The notes under the pieces are model-generated. The model saw nothing but the letters and a program-made list of their open reading frames with translations, was not told the origin of the DNA and searched no databases. Below, piece by piece: positions 5,064 to 7,060 of a DNA stretch of 7,060 bases. The position numbers were made by a program, and so were the translations under genes. Within the stretch, counting starts at the first letter, position 1, and every line of letters begins with the position of its first letter. The DNA is from Candidatus Sabulitectum sp. (GTDB lineage Bacteria > Fermentibacterota > Fermentibacteria > Fermentibacterales > JCC-6), in NCBI GenBank assembly GCA_029934845.1, contig JAOZLN010000132.1:1-7060 (forward strand), read 5' to 3'.

Positions 5064-5580
5064 GCATATTGCTCTTGCATTGATCAACAGCCTTAAGAAC
5101 CTTCCGGGAGAATTTGTGCTTATGCTGCTTTCGGCCATTCCGGTCACAGAGCTCAGAGCCTCTATTCCAGTGGCATTTACCGTTATGGCTGAAAGCTGGA
5201 ACTGGCCATGGTGGAAAGTCTATCTGCTTGCAGTAACAGGCAATATGCTGCCTGTGCCATTTATTCTAATGCTTCTTGGCCCGGTAAGCAGATGGTTGTC
5301 AAAGTGGAAGATCTTTGACCGATTCTTTACATGGCTTTTTGAAAGAACGCGAAAGCGTGTGGGGCCACACATAAAGAAGTACGAGGCTCTTGGTTTATCA
5401 CTTTTTGTGGCCATCCCACTTCCTGTAACAGGCGCCTGGACGGGCAGTGCAGCGGCTTTTGTATTTGATATACCCAGGAAACAGGCTATTATTTCAATCT
5501 TTCTTGGCGTACTGATTGCAGGAGCCATAATTACCCTCATAATGAAAGGTGTTCTTTCAGGTCTAAGCTTCCTTCTGTAG
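5056..5580 (+). CDS. COG2426 / small multidrug export-type integral membrane protein
   Basis: A 174-residue inner-membrane protein matching the family named 'putative small multi-drug export protein' (PF06695, COG2426), a label without firm functional proof. Hydrophobic segments lie at about 18-43, 53-77, 112-136 and 143-172, with a basic, aromatic loop at about 78-110 (SRWLSKWKIFDRFF...RTRKR). Conserved signatures are AIPVTELRASIP (27-38), GNMLPVPF (62-69) and AIPLPVTGAWTGSAAA (119-134). The two AIP-containing motifs open the two halves of the protein, which suggests an internal duplication of re-entrant type, as proposed for DedA-like proteins; this is inference. ATG 5056 is chosen because GAGGG lies just upstream and residues 1-20 lead into the first helix; it overlaps the pcm stop by eight bases. 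The transported substrate is unknown. Confidence 0.87.
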   Translation: MGEHIALALINSLKNLPGEFVLMLLSAIPVTELRASIPVAFTVMAESWNWPWWKVYLLAVTGNMLPVPFILMLLGPVSRWLSKWKIFDRFFTWLFERTRKRVGPHIKKYEALGLSLFVAIPLPVTGAWTGSAAAFVFDIPRKQAIISIFLGVLIAGAIITLIMKGVLSGLSFLL

Positions 5581-5593
5581 TGGCTGGCTTTAG

Positions 5594-5622
5594 TTGCAAA
5601 AGAGGTAGTGATCTGTTAGATT
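5594..5622 (+). promoter_or_regulatory. Probable promoter of tRNA-Pro(CGG)
   Basis: TTGCAA (5594-5599), a 17-base spacer and TAGATT (5617-5622) each match four of six consensus positions. Predicted start is near 5629, about seven bases before the tRNA. The geometry repeats that of the GGG tRNA promoter: same spacer, and 13 versus 12 bases from -10 to the tRNA. Confidence 0.42.
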
Positions 5623-5630
5623 TCATCTAA
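5616..5630 (+). repeat. 15-bp inverted repeat ahead of tRNA-Pro(CGG)
   Basis: TTAGAT and ATCTAA are perfect complements separated by TTC. The left arm covers the proposed -10 box and the right arm ends five bases before the tRNA. It may be an operator-like site or chance. There is no T-run, so it does not look like a terminator. Confidence 0.45.
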
Positions 5631-5635
5631 TCGGT

Positions 5636-5712
<77 letters not shown>

Positions 5713-5729
5713 GATTCTGCTTCCATATT

Positions 5730-5757
5730 TTGAAATTCTTTTATTTTTTACTATTTT
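5730..5757 (+). promoter_or_regulatory. Possible promoter placing transcription start at the LOG-like gene's ATG
   Basis: TTGAAA (5730-5735), a 16-base spacer and TATTTT (5752-5757) lie in a very AT-rich stretch just after the tRNA. A start seven bases past the -10 would fall on about 5764, the ATG itself, implying a leaderless mRNA. The AT-rich setting makes chance matches likely. Confidence 0.35.
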
Positions 5758-5763
5758 ACCCGT

Positions 5764-6222
5764 ATGCACAGACTGATTACCGTTATAGGAGGAAATTCAG
5801 CTTCTGACAAAGATGCTGAATTCGCACATGCTTTAGGTGGGCTTCTTGCAGCAGCAGGGTTTTCTGTTGTCTGTGGCGGCGGCGGCGGGGTCATGGAAGC
5901 TGCTTGTATGGGTTGTTCTGAGAACGGTGGCCTTACCGTTGGAATTCTTCCAGGAGAGGAAACATCAGAAGCCAATCCTTTTGTGAAGGTTGCGCTGCCC
6001 ACGGGAATAGGCACTTCACGGAACAGGCAGGTTGTTCTTGCAGGAAAGGCAGTCTGTGCAGTAGGAGGGGCTTACGGTACTCTGTCAGAGATAGCTTTTG
6101 CTCTTCAGGCAGGGAGGCCGGTATGCTGTTTTGGTAGCTGGGAGAGTATTCCAGGGGTTAAAAAGGTATCAACACCTGGTGAGGCCATGGAATTCGTACT
6201 TGAGATGATTGGGGACAACTGA
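5764..6222 (+). CDS. LOG-like / TIGR00725 family nucleotide-processing protein
   Basis: A 152-residue Rossmann-fold protein of the LOG ('lysine decarboxylase-like') superfamily. Characterised members are phosphoribohydrolases that split a nucleoside 5'-monophosphate into free base and ribose 5-phosphate. Motifs: ITVIGGNSAS (5-14), the phosphate loop CGGGGGVMEAA (37-47), TGIGTSRNRQVV (80-91) and GGAYGTLSE (101-109). Arg86 and Glu109 align, at the same 23-residue spacing, with the catalytic Arg and Glu of plant LOG; the PGGYGT proline is replaced by Gly101, which fits the TIGR00725 branch. That branch has little direct biochemistry, so substrate is inference. ATG 5764 is the only sensible start, yet no Shine-Dalgarno sequence precedes it (TTTTACCCGT), unlike almost every other gene here. 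Its stop overlaps apt by one base (TGATG), which links it to adenine salvage. Confidence 0.85.
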   Translation: MHRLITVIGGNSASDKDAEFAHALGGLLAAAGFSVVCGGGGGVMEAACMGCSENGGLTVGILPGEETSEANPFVKVALPTGIGTSRNRQVVLAGKAVCAVGGAYGTLSEIAFALQAGRPVCCFGSWESIPGVKKVSTPGEAMEFVLEMIGDN

Positions 6223-6755
6223 TGCACAGTGTTAATGAGATCGCAGAGCTTTTCAGGGATGTACCTGATTTTCCCAAAGAGGGTATAATATTCAAGGATG
6301 TCACAACAGTTCTTACTCATCCAGGGGCTCTTGGCGATTCTGTCACCCATCTGCTGAAATTACTGGAAGATATTGAATTTAATGCAGTGGCTGCAGTGGA
6401 ATCCCGAGGTTTTATGTTCGGTGGAATAATTGCAGACAGACTGAATATTCCTCTTGTGCTGGTTCGCAAGCCTGGAAAACTGCCTGCTGATGTCATCAGC
6501 GAGGATTACACTTTGGAATACGGTACAAACACCCTTGAAATGCACTGCAATTCCCTGGCAAGCCAGTCAAAGGTACTCATTATCGATGACCTTATCGCTA
6601 CAGGAGGAACTGCCCTCGCCACAGCAGAGCTGATAAGGCGTGATGGAAGTATACCTGTCGCAGCAGCATTTCTTATGGATCTAAGATTCCTTGGTGGAGC
6701 CAGGAAAATAGAAGAAACAGGAGTTCCAGTCCGCTCGCTTATAATAATTGACTGA
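6222..6755 (+). CDS. apt: Adenine phosphoribosyltransferase
   Basis: A 177-residue cytoplasmic purine-salvage enzyme that joins adenine to PRPP, giving AMP and pyrophosphate. All family blocks are present: VPDFPKEGIIFKDVTTVL near the N-terminus, the ESRGFMFGG loop (60-68), RKPGKLP (82-88), LEYGTNTLEMH and the PRPP-binding VLIIDDLIATGGTA at 118-131. Length is typical (170-180). The start ATG 6222 shares its A with the TGA stop of the LOG-like gene, and GGGGA stands six bases upstream, so translation is probably coupled. If the upstream protein releases adenine or modified adenine from AMP-type nucleotides, apt would recapture adenine; this is inference from adjacency. A perfect TATAAT occurs in its last codons (6740-6745) but lacks a good -35 box. 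No intrinsic terminator with a T-run follows. Confidence 0.95.
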   Translation: MHSVNEIAELFRDVPDFPKEGIIFKDVTTVLTHPGALGDSVTHLLKLLEDIEFNAVAAVESRGFMFGGIIADRLNIPLVLVRKPGKLPADVISEDYTLEYGTNTLEMHCNSLASQSKVLIIDDLIATGGTALATAELIRRDGSIPVAAAFLMDLRFLGGARKIEETGVPVRSLIIID

Positions 6756-6778
6756 ATTTGATCGTAAACAAATAACAG

Positions 6779-6800
6779 GATCAGTTAATGAGAACTGATC
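6779..6800 (+). repeat. Inverted repeat between apt and the lipoprotein gene
   Basis: GATCAGTT (6779-6786) and AACTGATC (6793-6800) are perfect 8-bp complements around a 6-base loop (AATGAG). The next bases are AAACAAAGGGG, so no T-run and no intrinsic terminator on the + strand. It ends a few bases before the lipoprotein's ribosome binding site and could be an operator, an mRNA-stabilising hairpin or a translation-modulating stem. Confidence 0.6.
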
Positions 6801-6816
6801 AAACAAAGGGGAGAGA

Positions 6817-7060
6817 ATGACTAAGATCACAATGATGCTTGCAGTTCTTCTTGCTATTTTTGCATTTGGTTGTGCTGAGCAGGGAGAGCCTGCTCCTGCT
6901 GATGATAATGGCGAAACTGGCGAGAACGGTGAAGCAATTGAAACCAGTGAAGATTCAGGTACCGATGAAGTAAACATTGATTTTGAATTTACAGCACCGG
7001 AAGTCGGCCAGTGGATAGCCTACAGCGTGGAAGGCACAGAAGGAGAGTTCAAGCTTTCTA
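6817..7060 (+). CDS. Putative lipoprotein, N-terminal part (3' end outside window)
   Basis: The first 81 codons of an exported protein whose frame is still open at the window's end. A lipoprotein signal peptide is visible: Lys3, then a hydrophobic core at about 4-17 (ITMMLAVLLAIFAF), then Gly18-Cys19. Cys19 would be lipidated after cleavage; the lipobox (AFGC) is a little off consensus because -2 is Phe. Mature residues from 20 to about 53 form an acidic, low-complexity spacer rich in Glu, Gly, Asp, Thr and Ser, as in many surface lipoproteins. From about residue 58 a folded domain seems to begin (APEVGQWIAYSVEGTEGEF). The ribosome binding site is AAAGGGGAG at 6805-6813. I do not recognise the family, and the visible part is too short to name a function. 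Confidence 0.75.
   Translation, partial: MTKITMMLAVLLAIFAFGCAEQGEPAPADDNGETGENGEAIETSEDSGTDEVNIDFEFTAPEVGQWIAYSVEGTEGEFKLS

Noticed and set aside
5713..5763. T-rich stretch after tRNA-Pro(CGG) as an intrinsic terminator
   Set aside because: No hairpin stands directly before the T-runs apart from the tRNA itself, so it is better read as AT-rich promoter sequence.
6740..6745. Perfect TATAAT near the end of apt as a promoter for the lipoprotein gene
   Set aside because: No acceptable -35 box lies 16-18 bases upstream and there is no extended -10 TG; kept only as a remark.
6681..6977. Open frame on the - strand across the apt-lipoprotein junction
   Set aside because: Ser/Pro-rich antisense of the acidic lipoprotein spacer; no ribosome binding site or recognisable motif.

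Overview
The window is ordinary bacterial chromosome from a Gram-negative organism, densely packed with nearly all genes on the + strand. A TonB-like protein, a secreted peptidase with a type IX (Por) secretion-like C-terminal tail, and a lipoprotein all point to an outer membrane. The peptidase tail fits the FCB superphylum (Bacteroidota, Fibrobacterota and related candidate phyla). A candidate lineage such as Fermentibacteria is my guess only and needs a marker-gene search. Base composition is moderate and even, with no block that looks foreign, and I see no insertion sequence, phage gene or CRISPR array.

Layout: (1) 1-1203 holds the 3' end of cysS followed by a stand-alone TonB-like gene. 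(2) 1251-1275 is a bidirectional terminator shared with the convergent gene rpsT (1533-1300, - strand, TTG start), which has its own strong promoter and a structured leader. (3) 1663-3102 is a signal-peptide-bearing M14 zinc carboxypeptidase with a C-terminal sorting domain. (4) 3130-4265 is a coupled pair: a J-domain/TPR protein and a small MerR-type regulator. (5) 4296-5712 has two proline tRNAs, GGG and CGG, flanking an overlapping pair: pcm (protein repair methyltransferase, TTG start) and a COG2426-type membrane protein. (6) 5764-6755 is a LOG/TIGR00725-type nucleotide-processing protein overlapping apt by one base. (7) 6817 to the end is the start of a lipoprotein gene.

The genes are mostly housekeeping: translation (cysS, rpsT, two tRNA-Pro), protein quality control (J protein, pcm), purine salvage (apt with a LOG-like partner) and the cell envelope (TonB-like, peptidase, membrane protein, lipoprotein). 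I found no clear undescribed multi-gene system. The points most worth a second look are the LOG-like/apt coupling, the J-protein/MerR pair, the paired tRNA-Pro genes with matching promoter architecture, the sequestered TTG start of pcm, and the apparently leaderless LOG-like gene. No gene-free stretch exceeds 300 bases.
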